From positions 25,978,476-26,042,475 of the forward strand of contig OZ024907.1 in the NCBI GenBank assembly GCA_964017125.1: DNA of 64,000 nucleotides. Reading direction: 5' to 3'. The notes beneath the pieces are model-generated. The model was not told the DNA's origin and searched no databases. It saw nothing but the letters and a program-made list of their open reading frames with translations. The DNA comes from Flabesymbios commensalis. Its lineage: Eukaryota; Annelida; Polychaeta; Terebellida; Flabelligeridae. Every line of letters begins with the position of its first letter. Positions within the stretch are counted from its first letter, which is position 1. Shown here piece by piece: positions 11,442-23,599 of this stretch. The position numbers were made by a program, and so were the translations under genes.

Positions 11442-11933
11442 ATGGCTCCCAAAACTATCAAGCCACCACAAGTGCCACAGACTCCTTCGCGAGCTATTAA
11501 TGACATGCTGAACAAAAACTGCAATAAACAATTTGAAAGCCCACCAAAGGCTGCGTTGGCATACGCAATGTGTTATTTCTTCCAGGCAGTCACCTTTTTA
11601 TACCAAAAAATCAACAAAGAACATGCTACATCTCACAAAATGTGGATGGCATCATGTGGAGCTGTATCACTGGGCGTGGTCATCGTCTCCTATCTCTTCT
11701 TCCGCGTCATCATCGGCTGTAGTTTTATCTTCTATTCACTTCTCTATTACGGTACCTTCATGTTAGGATTGTTCGGAATTGGACTTGGTGTGGCCGGAAT
11801 GGTGTTTTTTGATAAGCAAGCTGGGTCTGGAAGAGTGGAAGGATTTGAAGGAACAGGTGCAAAAATTGGGAAAAAGTTTGATGAAGTCAGTGAAGCGGCA
11901 CGTGAGAAAGCGGATGAATGGAAGAACCAGTGA
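11442..11933 (+). CDS. Small hydrophobic membrane protein, 163 residues, single coding exon
   Basis: The open frame starts at an ATG in good context (G at -3 and +4) and ends TGA. Residues 1-35 are hydrophilic and proline-containing (MAPKTIKPPQVPQTPSR). About 68-126 form an almost unbroken hydrophobic block with short breaks (VSLGVVIVSYLFF, FMLGLFGIGLGVAGMVFF), enough for two membrane hairpins or three to four segments. The tail is charged and probably amphipathic (GKKFDEVSEAAREKADEW). There is no signal peptide. Layout and length recall promethin/LDAF1 lipid-droplet assembly proteins (about 160 residues, double hydrophobic hairpin), but I see no diagnostic motif, so that is only a hypothesis. 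Its coding region has no intron, unlike the other two genes. Possible polyadenylation signals AATAAA lie at 12064-12069, near 12140 and at 12373-12378. Confidence 0.75.
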   Translation: MAPKTIKPPQVPQTPSRAINDMLNKNCNKQFESPPKAALAYAMCYFFQAVTFLYQKINKEHATSHKMWMASCGAVSLGVVIVSYLFFRVIIGCSFIFYSLLYYGTFMLGLFGIGLGVAGMVFFDKQAGSGRVEGFEGTGAKIGKKFDEVSEAAREKADEWKNQ

Positions 11934-12063
11934 CAAAATATACACAATACATCGCTTATCATTATGATGAATTAACTTTATAATTTGCAGTATTAGTTGG
12001 ATAAATAGCATATTAGAACAAATGACAGGTTTCGATTCACTTGCATTGTAAATTCTTTACTTT

Positions 12064-12378
12064 AATAAATGAAGAAAGTATTTCCTATACATATAATGTA
12101 GAACATCCATTGTGTTGCCACTTGCCATCACACATAACGCAATAAAATCAGGCAATATCGCTGCTCATATCACACTATTGTGAACTATCTAACTCCACAA
12201 AATATACCAGTAGCACTGTATAGTTCATTGTTAAATGTTCTAATTATTATGAGGATGGACGTTTGAAATATCTATTTTGTACATAGTCCTACATGTAATC
12301 TAATTTTTACGAGTGGTGATATTATTTCAGTATGACGTTGTGATGTTTCATAATCATGGTTATTATTGCAAGAATAAA
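12064..12378 (+). terminator. Candidate polyadenylation signals
   Basis: AATAAA occurs at 12064-12069, near 12140 and at 12373-12378, within 450 nt after the TGA of the 163-residue gene. Which is used cannot be told from sequence. Confidence 0.4.
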
Positions 12379-13090
12379 CTTTTAGTGAATTTGTTTTCTC
12401 TGTTTAAAAATTTTGCATACGATTGGGTTCATAATTGTGGCGGCGAGAAATGAGTTATGGTTAAAAATACTTAAATATCTGGTATAAGCCTGGAAAGGTT
12501 TTGCGCAGCACTATCACAGAACATTACCATCCTGCAGCATCTTATGCAGCAACATCGTCAGTGGAGTCAGATAGTGTTTTTTTTGGAAGAGTGCTATAAT
12601 ATGAAATAAACGTGTACATACAAAACGTGGCCATAAATATCTGACTTGTACTATTAAATTATAGCCATCGCCGATAATAATTCCATAAGCATATCCCACT
12701 CTGTATCCAGTAATACTTGAGATATCATTATAAAAGAAAAAAACTACTTTAGAAAGTTAATGTCGCCCTGAAATTACCGTTTCTCACAGTTTGTCGTGTA
12801 TTTTTTCAGCAGACTTCAATATTGATAAAATTACGAATGGTCAGGAATGGGGAGTTGTTGTTGACCTAGTACAGATCAATTATCATTGCAGGCCTTACAC
12901 TGCCCGCCGAATACACTGCTACTTCGCATGTTAAAATTTGCAGATGGATGACGTCATATGTCCCCCACTCTCAATTTCAAGTATTGTAATAAGTTTGTGA
13001 TTGGCCGGCTGTCTTGCTAAAAGTACCCTGATCGGCTGGCGAAAATATTATGGAGGGGAGGGGTGGATGTAGACAGACACCTGTGTGGAG

Positions 13091-13200
13091 CCCAGCAAAC
13101 ACGAGGATTTGACCCAATGCTGTTTCATTATTGCCCCCCCCCCACCCACGGCCCTGGACCAATATTGAAACAACATTGGGTCAAGTCCTCGTGTTTCCTG
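13091..13200. mobile_element. ~110-bp fold-back element
   Basis: It begins CCCAGCAAACACGAGGATTT and ends with the inverted counterpart AAGTCCTCGTGTTTCCTG. GACCCAATGCTG and CAACATTGGGTC pair inside. The loop carries a run of C in place of the usual GTCTGCGACGCTGG core. Confidence 0.75.
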
Positions 13201-13697
13201 AGAGAGCTGTGTCTGCATTTTGATACACTCGTGCCGTCTGTGTCTGGTTGGAACAGGCTGCACAGTGTTCTGTGTATGCAGGCTGTTGATTGAGTGATCC
13301 TCATTATGTTCGGATGTGTTTTAAGTCAGTTAAAACCTTCTCGAGTTCCACATTCTTAGCTTTGAAAAAAGCCTCGGTTTTTGGCCTTTTTCACAGCTAG
13401 GAATGTAGGGCTCTTCGGGCTTTATCCTATACGTCGCTGAGTTAAATATTTAGCTAACATTGGTGGCACTCTAAAATCTCAGGGTAACTGGTTCTATTGC
13501 GTAGCTGGGCAAATTTCGCAGCTCCAACATTAAAATAAAAACAAATGCATACAGGCCTGAACAGACATGGACTAAAACTGGCAAAAGTCACGGAATTGTG
13601 ATTTGGCGTACACGTCACTATAATAGCATTTTTCCTGTATCCTACACGTTTTTTGTGCAATACCGTGTATGATGTATTTTTATTATCAGATGGGCAG

Positions 13698-13883
13698 ATA
13701 GATCTGGAAATATTCGCGTGGTTTTAATTTTCGCGACGAAGGAAAATTCGCGAATTCAAGAATCACGCAAATATCATTATTATAATAGCGCTACTGAAGA
13801 AAAATGAAAATTCGCGAATTCTAAACTTCGTGAAAAGACAGAAAATCGTGAAGATTTAAACACGTGAAAATGATCAGATCTAC
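13698..13883. mobile_element. MITE with TAGATCTG ends, TTCGCG-rich
   Basis: The ends are imperfect inverted repeats: TAGATCTGGAAATATTCGCG at the left, and a right end whose reverse complement begins TAGATCTGATCATTTTCACG. The core contains AAAATTCGCGAATTC twice. No coding potential. Confidence 0.6.
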
Positions 13884-14619
13884 AGTAATAGATTCACCTT
13901 TCTGTGCAACATACATAAATGCTTTTAATTTATTTGTGTATGGATCACTTTTGATTAAAATGTAAGTAGTAAGTGACATCATATGAATTATATACCCTTA
14001 ATTTTACGCGACTCCTAGTTATAACTGACAAGTTATTAGCTCCCGAAGTTGATCTATGGAATCTGGGGGCATTTGCTCAAGATTTTTCTGGTTAAATTCA
14101 AACCAAGTTTTTCTGACAATTCAGGTTTTTTGATAAAAAGTACATTTATTAAAGTGGAGCGCAAATAGTCTCAGCATAGCTACCCCCTACCCGAAAAAAT
14201 CAACGTTTAACAATGACATTTTTCTTCAAAACTTAAAAAAACGAATATACCCAAAAAAATTAAGAAAAAAATAAACCATATTTTCGTAGCCTACGCATCG
14301 TTAGAAAAAAAAGGTCCCCACTGTAATTAGTGTAATTCATGCTGTTTTGATGGGCCGAAGTGTGTTCTGGTGATATATTTATTTTACCCCTATTTAATTT
14401 CTTTTTTCCAGATACATGAAAAAACACAAATATTCATGAGCTTCCAAAGGCCATGTAATGTGCTTTAAAATTCATCTGAGAAGCTCTCAGACACCACTAA
14501 ATCAGAAAAAAATCCCGGGGGCCCCCGTACCCCAGCTGTAATTTTCGCGCAGAAGTCACACAAATGTGCTCTTGCCCCCCCCCCCCACTTTTAAAATAAT
14601 CTGATGCCACTGCATAGGA

Positions 14620-16470
14620 TGCCAATATTTGGTATAAGTGGGTCACTTCCAGGTAGCTAATGGACAGGTTGAATATATTTATCTCGATTCAATACGCAAG
14701 ATCACGGAAGAGATTGAATGATGTTACGGCGTTAGGCCGCTGGGCGGTCCGTCAACTTTTCGTTTCCGGAACGTACATCAAGATCTACTAGTCTGATTGT
14801 ACGTTGACCCAGCACTTTGATCTACTTTAAAACATGTATCATTATATCCAATTAAAAGAGATAGCTAGACCATTACTATAAAACAAAATGCGAAGTTTCA
14901 AGGGAGGATGTACCCCGAACATTTTCAACTTGATTAAATTTAAAATGGCCGACTATAGGCAATTATTATGTCTCCCCTCTGTAGACAAAGGTGGGGACAT
15001 GTTGGTTTGCCTCTGTCCGCTCAGTGAATCCGTCCTTTCTGTCGCGTTCTGTCGGTCGAGCGATTTCTATTGTGCAGTCGCAGGTGACGGGTCGCCCCAG
15101 CAAACACGAGATGTTGACCCAATGCTGGGCTAATTTTGGCCCACCGTCTACGACGCTGAGCCAGCATTAGCCCAGTATTGGGTTACTGTGTCAAGTTTGG
15201 CGTCACGCTGAATGTGGGCCAGCGTAGCAGACGGCGGGCCAACATTAACCCAGCTTTGGTTCAAAGCATCGTGCCGCTACCGCCAGCATGAAGTACTGAC
15301 TAGGGCTGAATGGATACTGGCCAGCACAGACGACGCTGGCCCAACAATTAACAGACACTGGCTTGGTGTCGGCTTGTAATCGCCGCCAGCAGTAAGCACT
15401 ACCAGACCAACTTCTATTGAACGCAGCCCAGCAAACACGAAGCGTTGAACCAGTGCTGGTTTGATGCTGGGCCAGCGTCGCAGACGGTGGGCCAGCATTG
15501 GACCAGCATCGGGTCAACGTCTCGTGTTTGCTGGGAACGTTGACAAGCCACATTGTGTTTCGCGCATCGGCGACGTGGTTCCAAAACGGAATAATAAATT
15601 CGGCTTAATGTATAGTCTCTACTGTCCACAGGAGCCATTTAACACTGTTTAATAACATAAATTACAAAAGCCATTGACACTACATCTATTAGCTATGGTT
15701 ATGTTGCTGGAGGGGAGACATCTCCAGTTTTTTGTTTACAAAAAAAATAGACCCGTCTAGATTACTCCAATATGCCTGCTATCAAACCGTGCTCGACAAC
15801 TTGACCATTTATTATAATAAAACAAAATGTAAGGTTTCAGAGAGGGATATGCCTTGACAAAAGTGTCAACTTGATCAAATTCAAAATGACCTACTTTCGG
15901 CCGGCCATTATCAAGACTAATAAAAATTATGCATAATATCTGGCAAACCGTGGTAGATAGCTGACCATTAGGCCTACTCTCTGTTTGTCAGTCTGGCTGT
16001 CCGTCATTCAGATTACTTGAAAGTAATCACGGATTTGCATGCAATTTTAACCAGAGGTGTGTCTCGAGTCGAGGAACAATCGATTAGATTTTGCGGATGA
16101 TCCGAATTATGATCCGGATTGCAGAAATTTGTATGAAATTTTCACCACAGGCATGTCTCGGGCCAATGACCAATCCATAAAATTGTGGGGATGATCCAAA
16201 TTATCATCCATAGCCAGGATCCGGATTACGATCATTAATTTCGGCGGAGGTTTGCAGTCGCTGACTGTCTAGTTCTTAATCTTACTCTTAGACTAACACT
16301 TGGGCCTAGCCTATTGCTAAATAGTATTAGGCACAGGGTAATTGTCTTGAGTCTTGATTTGTGACCCTGTCTGAGACCCCCGGGTCTGAGACCAAGTTAA
16401 TAACACTACAAAAATCGCTTCAATAAAATTATAATTCAGGGCGGGAGCGCTTGGACTTCTGTGGTCTTGT
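14620..16470 (+). mobile_element. Large repeat, copy B, with nested insertion
   Basis: Shares with 8787-11085 the block GTGGGTCACTTCCAGG, ATTCAATACGCAAG, CGTTTCCGGAA and ACCCAGCACTTTGA, then single array units (14860-14960, 15780-15960), then the 3' part with GATCATTAATTTCGGCGG, GACTGTCTAGTTCTTA and GCGGGAGCGCTTGGACTT. A different element starting TGTCTCCCCTCTGTAGACAA and ending near GGAGGGGAGACATCTCC (about 14970-15730) is inserted in it, and that insert contains the fold-back cluster at 15096-15535. Confidence 0.55.
15096..15535. repeat. Cluster of fold-back elements, last one intact
   Basis: The cluster starts CCCAGCAAACACGAGATG, continues with several GTCTACGACGCTGAGCC or GACGCTGGCCCAAC cores, and ends with a complete 109-bp unit (15427-15535). 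That unit runs from CCCAGCAAACACGAAGCG to AACGTCTCGTGTTTGCTGGG. The middle looks like repeated insertion or unequal exchange between copies. Confidence 0.7.
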
Positions 16471-16734
16471 AATTCTTTGAATTGATCAGCATTCATGTAT
16501 TATCAGTTTTTGTCCGTGTCCGTCATCTTCCCCAGGCAAAATCAAACACTGTAGCCTGTGCGGCGACCTTGCCTGAATGTTCAATCCAAGCAGATGATTT
16601 AAATGCTTGTCTGACCAGGCACACGCTGTACAAATTTCTTAGGTGCCCGTTACCAGAAATACAAAATGACTGGTGTATTTCTGCTGTAACTCATTAATCA
16701 ACGCACCATGAACATCATAATATACATTCGGTAT

Positions 16735-16961
16735 TCTGAGTAATTCTCCGAGGTGTCATCATATGGATGTGTAAAAACGGTTTCTACAGAACGATTTTTC
16801 ATCGCGGGAGCTATAAAATTTATGATGTGATACCTCGAGAACCTACTAAAAACAATGGGGTCTCGCATATTACATTTTGGAGCTCTCACGCTGAAAATCG
16901 TTCTATAGTTTTAACACATACAAGCGTATATATGATGATACCTCGGAAAATTCCTCAGATT
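16735..16961. mobile_element. 227-bp hairpin MITE
   Basis: The left arm CTGAGTAATTCTCCGAGG pairs with the right arm CCTCGGAAAATTCCTCAG, and pairing continues through ATCATCATAT, the AGAACGATTTTTC region and GGAGCT. The arms are about 80-90 nt with scattered mismatches. No coding potential. Confidence 0.65.
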
Positions 16962-17854
16962 ACCGACTGCCAGGGCATGTCCCTTCAGCAGTGGACCACA
17001 GTTTAATATGGGCTACTACAGATAATATATATAGGCCTAGCTGGATTTCTGTTTGTAATCATGATAGACTTTTCTGGCTCTCTCACCAGGGTAGGCTACC
17101 CACGGGCAGGAAGAAATCTTTTAACACATTAAATGCCGGGAAAACACAGAATATCTGCTGGTACAATATATGGTATACAATACCGGGAGTAGGCCTACAT
17201 TCATGATGATAGGCCTACTATACTTTGGCCTACTTTCACCAGGTGGTGTCTTAGATTGGAAAGACCTTGTGTTTATTTTGTGTGTTTGTATTCATTAGTA
17301 GGCTAATAGGTCCCGTCATATGATATATGCCTGTTACCGTGTTTTGATGCTCATTTTAATTTTAAGGTGACACAAGCCTGAGCATAAAGACAAGACAAAT
17401 GTTGTTTTATAAGGCGCTATTGAAATTATAATGATATTTATTAGAGAAATCACAAATGTTGGAAAAAATAAACGTTCTATGGGTTGTTGTCGATTTTTTA
17501 AATTGATTTTAGATCTAGAATTAAGGATATAGTGTAGTTTAATTACTGATCATAATTGCATAAAACGTGATTATTCCTAAAAAAATGTTTTTGGTGATAA
17601 AAACAGCAGCCCTAAGATTTATTCTGCTAATGGAGGCTTCAAGGGACCGTACATAATTTACAATGGAGGGGCTAGCAGAATAATAAAGGGGGGAGGGGTG
17701 ATCAGATATTGTTTTTCCCCGATACTTTAGGAGAAGGGTGAGTGATTTAGAATTATACCCTTCGTCTCTGTGGCAGAATTTATTGTAAGCGAGATACCAT
17801 CGCCAATATTCACCTTTGAAAAAATCCCGTGTAGCTCCGTCAATTTCGAACTCT

Positions 17855-17940
17855 GAAGCTGGGGGCTGCTCCAGGGGCGTAGCCAGGGGGGTTTGAGGGG
17901 CTCGGACGAACCCCTCTTTGGGGCACACCAACATCGCTGA
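17855..17940. repeat. Transposon end of the GGGGCGTAGCCAGG type
   Basis: The stretch CCAGGGGCGTAGCCAGGG followed by GGGGCTCGGACGAACCCC is a typical terminal sequence of a common non-autonomous DNA transposon. A related end (CTAGCTACGCCCCTG) is at about 24421-24435. The 131-residue minus-strand open frame here is a read-through of this repeat, not a gene. Confidence 0.45.
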
Positions 17941-18184
17941 CGGGCATATAACTACAATATAAGTTAGTCAGGAGGAATTTTCACAAAGGATGGAAAGACT
18001 CGAGAGGGTAGACTATGCAGTTTTTTATGACTTATTTCGAGTCATATGGGTCCGAGGTAGTAATTTCTAGAGGGTGTGTAAAATTGTTTACAGTGGCATT
18101 TTAAAAAATCCAAAATTTCCGCCAAAACTTCACAAAATCACTATTATCACCATGATATCGAATTTATTATTGTTAGAGTCACAA

Positions 18185-18480
18185 CACTGCGCAAAAGGGG
18201 GTCGTATTATGTACCAGTCGGCCCAGAGTGATGCCGCAATATGAGCTACATTTAAGCGAATTCGGGTGTCGTTGATGCAGACGTCATCGGGCGTCATGCA
18301 GCGCAGATGACATCGTCACTGACGTCACATCAGCACAGATTTGGGCGTTTGCGGGCTGAGCGTCAGCAACAGATATACGGTTACTGATGACACAGATAAT
18401 GCTGATAAATAAGCTAATCACCAGGGGTCAGCACTGAATGTGTGCGTCCCAAGAAAGACAAAAAATAGCTAGTCATGACG
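18185..18480. repeat. Repeat starting ACTGCGCAAAAGGGGGTCGT
   Basis: This start sequence recurs inverted at about 22727-22757, where the right part of the 22.5-kb region ends. Both stretches hold GACGTC-rich short inverted repeats (for example ACTGACGT near 22642 and 22662). They are probably one dispersed family in opposite orientations. Confidence 0.4.
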
Positions 18481-19150
18481 TCCTTAATTATTTGTGTGTA
18501 GGCTTCCAGGCTCATGTTGTATACATAGTTGGCCTATTCCGTAATATGTATATACCCATACATCAAACAGTGAATAAACAGTGAACGCCCATATCTATGT
18601 CTGTCTCTTAAATTATAAAAGTGACTGAAAACAAACAAAAAGTAATATGGTAGGCCTAAATGGTAGTACAAAATGATTTTTAACACAGACTGTAGTCATG
18701 TATATGTTGCAGGCTTGCCTATTCTACGTATTGGCCCGTATTTTACGGATTTTTTCATGTTTATAAATTATATGCACAGATTTTTTATTAAGTTGATTTT
18801 ACGGATTTTTTGCATCTCTGCAAACCACCTTTTTCCATTGCGATACACGAAGATTGGCTTCTATTTCGCCTCTAAACTCATATAATCACTTATTATATAG
18901 TGAGAGAAAAATATTTTAATATTTGAATTAGGGAGACAGCTGAGGGGCTTGAAAAAAATCCCAAAAATAATTATTGTCTATGTGACACCTGTTCAATGAT
19001 TGCGACACGTGAGAAGCAAGTTTTCAACAAAAGCCCCAATTTTTAAGATCCAAATTGGTCGTAGACCTTCCCACAGTCTTCCGATTTGTTTTTCAGTCAT
19101 TGTATTTTATTGTTTCTTTAAGACCCCTCCTCATAAACTCAACACAACCT

Positions 19151-19260
19151 CCCAACAAACACTGCTTAGTTGACCTTGTGTTGTTTTAATTTTTGTTGAC
19201 CGTCTGCGACGCTGACCCAACATTAAACCAACGCCGGGTCAAGATATTGTGTTTAATGGG
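19151..19260. mobile_element. ~110-bp fold-back element
   Basis: Left end CCCAACAAACACTGCTTAG, core GACCGTCTGCGACGCTGACC, and right half AACCAACGCCGGGTCAAG ending TTGTGTTTAATGGG. A long C run follows 25 nt downstream. Confidence 0.65.
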
Positions 19261-19477
19261 CGATGAGGCATTTCCAGCACCCTGCCCCCCCCCCCCCCCA
19301 CTTGAGATGTCGAACCATAATCAGCTAAATTGTATAAAATCGCTGGTGATCACCGCCACGGGAAAAAGCCATTCTCAGGCATTATGTCATAGGTGTGAGC
19401 GCGTGACTGTGGTGAAAGCGTGTTGTCAAGGTGTCTTACTGTCACAATAGCTTGGATATAAACCATCTTGGTCGTAT

Positions 19478-19581
19478 CCCAGCAGACACGATACCTCGAT
19501 ATATTGGGCTGATGTTGAGCCACCACCTACGACTCTGGCTCTACATTGGGCCAGCATTTTATCAATGTATTGTGCTGGCTC
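19478..19581. mobile_element. ~104-bp fold-back element
   Basis: Left end CCCAGCAGACACGATACC, core CACCACCTACGACTCTGG, then GGGCCAGCATTTTATCAATG and a right end TATTGTGCTGGCT. Confidence 0.65.
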
Positions 19582-20261
19582 GACGTGTAATTCACCCCGT
19601 CTCTGTGCGAGGTGCGTGACGGCCTTATCACCTCTATTGTTTATTTAGCCATGATGACAAGTGGCGTGGATTGTTTGAATGACAGAACCGCTAAATTAAA
19701 AACCTTCTATCTCACTTCATTATTCAGTTAACCAGAACCATAATTATGTCAAATTGTAATATTGTATTTTTATGTTTTTCCGGAGAAATTTGCTGGTTAG
19801 TTTTATTTCAAATATTTCAAAGAAACCCGTAAAACCGCGATTTTAAACTCTGACTGTATATACTTTCGAGTATGCTCATACTAATTTCACAGCAATCACC
19901 CCTGCTATCGCAATGTTGCGTTATTATTGTCGATTTTGCTTTATTGAAACTTATTACCGAAATACCAGTAATAATGAAATTGCATTCCTTTGCGTCTAGT
20001 TCGCTTGGATTAGTTTCACAAATATATAATCAAACATACTGAAAGTTTATTAACCAACGTCAATTAATTATATTGCGTTACGAGAATAATATAATTACAG
20101 TTAGTCGAGTAATTTTATTTTTTGTGAATTGGCGAATCTTACAAAGTTGGTTATAAGCAGATATTTACCAGGGCGGTCGCAGCAAATTGCTCGCTACATA
20201 TATAGGGCCTATATTTCTAGATATTTCCTATTAAACAAAGAGATTGATTAACGTAAAATAA

Positions 20262-20326
20262 ATGTTGGTCCATCATCTTCGACGTTGACACTAGATTGGC
20301 TCAGCGTTCAGTCAACGCCTCGTTGG
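20262..20326. repeat. Partial fold-back element
   Basis: It retains GTTGGTCCATCATCTTCGAC, GATTGGCTCAGCGTTCAG and TCAACGCCTCGTTGG, but lacks the left arm. Confidence 0.45.
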
Positions 20327-20434
20327 TATTGTATCACTGTTTGTATATCTATGATCGCCATATTTAATTACGTGGGGTGGGGTGCTGACTGTGATCACAA
20401 TTGTGCCGCGACTCCACCTATTCACGTGTTGGTA

Positions 20435-20598
20435 CCCAGATAACACGAGGTGTTGACCTTATGTTGGTTTATTGTTGGGCCCGCATCGCAGACAGTGGCC
20501 CAGCATTAACTCAACACAGGGTGAACGTCTGATGTTTGCAGTACCAACGTCGAAGACGTTGTGCCGATGTTGTATAAATGTTTTGTGTTTGCTGTGGA
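20435..20598. mobile_element. Fold-back element followed by a second half copy
   Basis: The first unit runs from CCCAGATAACACGAGGTG through GCATCGCAGACAGTGGCCC to CGTCTGATGTTTGCAG (about 20435-20541). A further right half (TCGAAGACG, then GTTTTGTGTTTGCTG) follows directly. Confidence 0.6.
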
Positions 20599-20899
20599 GA
20601 GACCAGGCGTTAATTACCATGATTATGGTAGAAATTGGTTTTAAATTAGTCCAGTTTTCTCGCTCTTTATACTTGAACAAGAAGGGTAATGCCTTGACTA
20701 CAAATATGAAAACAAATATGAAAACAGACTAATCGCTACCGCCGGCAACGCACACATGCCGATAACGAATTCATCGCTTGGGTATTCACACAAAAGTTCA
20801 CCTTGTTCACTCAACAAACGCAATGCGCTACGCCCAGTGTTGAAGCAATGTGTGGCCAATGCTGGGTCAACATACATGTATGTGAACGAGGAACAGTCT

Positions 20900-21650
20900 G
20901 TCACGTCATGTCATAATGCCTGGCTGTGATTGAATAAAGATCATATTATATTTCGAACAGACAGCATATTTTAAATCAACATCATACCAATTTATATTAT
21001 ACATAATTTTTATAGTTATACATAAGTTTGTGGACTTATACGTCATGTTACAAATCGAAGGAGAGGGTTAACCCCCTACGGAGACTACGGAGATATGCTA
21101 CCACTGACCACATAGGCTAATTGCAATCACTGGGTGTTGTACAGACATCACCTGATGACAGAGTTTCCCAGAGTCGCGCCTACCGACTGAAACAAATCTC
21201 ATATGTTCTCGTGAAATATTATCTAACGAGATTGTACGTAAGTTTGTAAGCTGCCAACCACATGCAGATGACCTAATTGAGTGGGTCAGATCAGCCTCTT
21301 GATATGGGAGGAGTCAGAAAGAGAGGGGGTATCTGAACCAATCAGCGTGAGGCAATCATAAACTTAACCATGACTTCTTGGATAGCGGTGACACGGCTAA
21401 TATATTATGCACATTTATTATATTCCTATTAAATATTAAAAATGCTCGCATAGTATTCCATTAATGCCATTAATTCATTAAATCCATGCATGTTATATAA
21501 GTAATTATACACTGCACGCAATGACACATATAATGATGTAACATAAAGCTCAAATATAATTAATTCGCCACTTATCTACTACATAACGATGTGTAAATTA
21601 CTGTTATTTTTTATACAGTGTTCAATTGAGTTGGATGTCTTCTAACGTAA
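20900..21650. other. No gene seen
   Basis: AT-rich sequence with no supported exon or recognised repeat. Confidence 0.4.
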
Positions 21651-21755
21651 TCCAGCAAACTCGAGGCGTTGATCGGGCATTGGCTTAATGTTAGCTCACC
21701 GTCTGCGACGCTGGCTCTGCATTGGGCCAATGCTGGCTAGACATATCTCGGTTGG
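21651..21755. mobile_element. ~105-bp fold-back element
   Basis: Left end TCCAGCAAACTCGAGGCGTT, core CACCGTCTGCGACGCTGG, then CATTGGGCCAATGCTGG and a decayed right end ACATATCTCGGTTGG. Confidence 0.65.
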
Positions 21756-23072
21756 TGGCCTAGTTGTTCAAGTTAATATCAAGTAGGTCTATACTGACGT
21801 GAATATTGATTTGTACATTTTTTACATATCTCATTCTGACTGGTAGTTTTCACACTAGCTCTGCTGTCAGGATGAGATCACTATAGAATAATAATTTATT
21901 TTGTTCATACGCGTTGTACAGATACACCCAGACATACATAACAAATTATTATAATAACACACACTTTGTGAGAATCGGGCTTATGTACAGTCAACCGATG
22001 GGGTTTGGACTCACAACCAGGTTGTGAGTTTATTGGTGCAACCTTCTACTGCAGAATAAGGGACGCGACTCCCAACCATTGCACCAACGCCATTACTACT
22101 AGGCCTACTGTTACAACTACTACAAGTAGTTTAAGATTAAATCATGACGTGTTACGGATTGCTGCAAATATAGTATAAAAAATGTGAGTGAGAAACAATC
22201 CACGAAAAATAAAATAAAATATACACAAACAGCTACAGCATCCCCTATAATATATGCATTTATTGACTCGCATTTTATTACAAAATTAATATAAACCGTA
22301 TAATTATCATTACATAATTATTTTACATAGTTATAATGTCGATGACTAAGCAACAAGAATATATACATAAAATATCTAATATTTCAGTCAATATAAACTT
22401 AATTTTTTGTGAAACAGAATCAGATTCGCTATATATACTATTGCACTATATATACTATTGCAAAATAATTATGCACCGCCCTCTGGTGAATGGAATAGGT
22501 GTGATTTAATAATATTATGTGCCATCAGCCGTTTGCGCCTGACACCCTAGAACGCAGCGTAGGTCGAATAGGGATTTGGGTAGCCGCTGACGTCGTCGCA
22601 AACGATGCTCATTGTATGCAAATGCTGGGATGGGCGATTACCACTGACGTACCGTATTCACGTCAGTGGGTCAAGATTAGCCCAAATACGGGCCATTCTC
22701 TTTGCATATACAGCACCAAACTGTCTTGAATACGACCCCCTTTTGCGCAGTGCAATATTTAGGTTTATAACCATATTTGCAACCACGAGCCTCGAGGGAT
22801 GTTGTTTAATAAATAATTTGTAAATGAAGAGATGACATTGAGGATTTGGCTCAAAATGTCAAATTCAAAATGGTTATTTCAAAGAGAGGTAGGTAACTGT
22901 GTCTCAGCCAGTAATATTTCTGTTGTGTTAATTTTCCGTGCGTATATGCATGCATGCTTAATTGTGGACCAACCTGAAAGGAGAAACATGTAGGCTGTAC
23001 TTATTATTATCAGAAGCATGTGGCGACGTAGCCCCTTCAAGATATTGCTTATCATTGCCTCGTCTTAATTCT

Positions 23073-23376
23073 GTGGGCGGGAGCCCTGGTGCAGTGGTTG
23101 AAGCTGGCTGCCTGCTTGGGAAGTCGGGGATCGCGGGTTCAAACCCCACTCTGACCTTCAAGTTTAAAAGAAACAGAATATTTCTTCTCCAACCACTCGT
23201 GATGATTCAATATTGTGAATCTCCGTGACCGAGAAGTAGCGTGCTCGGCCTCGGACCACCAGGGCTCGAATTTCGAATCATGTGTCTGAAGGGCAGTGCC
23301 ATCTTATTCATCTCACCATCCTCAGGAGATTCTCATGGCTCAGTTTAGCCTATATGTGCACAACCCCATTCATTCA
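23073..23376 (+). mobile_element. Dimeric tRNA-derived SINE, copy 3
   Basis: The first module is the best preserved in the window: TGGTGCAGTGGTTGAAGC resembles an A box, and GCGGGTTCAAACCCC is a near-perfect B box. A linker with TTTAAAAGAAACAGAATATT and the second module follow (GACCGAGAAGTAGCGTGCTC, then GGCTCGAATTTCGAATC), then CAGTTTAGCCTATATGTGCA. The tail is short (CATTCATTCA). A clear target duplication was not found. Confidence 0.75.
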
Positions 23377-23599
23377 AACGCTCAATTCAATCTCAATAGC
23401 AGTGACCCACAGAGACAGGCTGCTTACTATATCTCACACAACTCGCCACCGCCGCAGTTATTTAAGCTGCACCACAAACCCTCCTACATAGGACTAGTTA
23501 CTTGTGTAGAAATATCGATGATCTGTAAACTACAAACAGTTTTTTCTATATAATAGTTGCATGCCGTTGATAGTAATTAATAATAAATAATACACTTTA

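Noticed and set aside
16482-16697. Plus-strand open frame with several Cys (TVACAATLPECSIQADD)
   Set aside because: It starts at the edge of a repeat copy, has no splice sites that fit and no recognised family.
17539-17934. 131-residue minus-strand open frame
   Set aside because: Its start is a transposon terminus (GGGGCGTAGCCAGG type) and the rest is low-complexity AT-rich translation.
23128-23144. tRNA gene suggested by the B-box GGGTTCAAACCCC
   Set aside because: It belongs to the first module of a SINE: no cloverleaf pairing of a full tRNA, and the same module recurs in other SINE copies.
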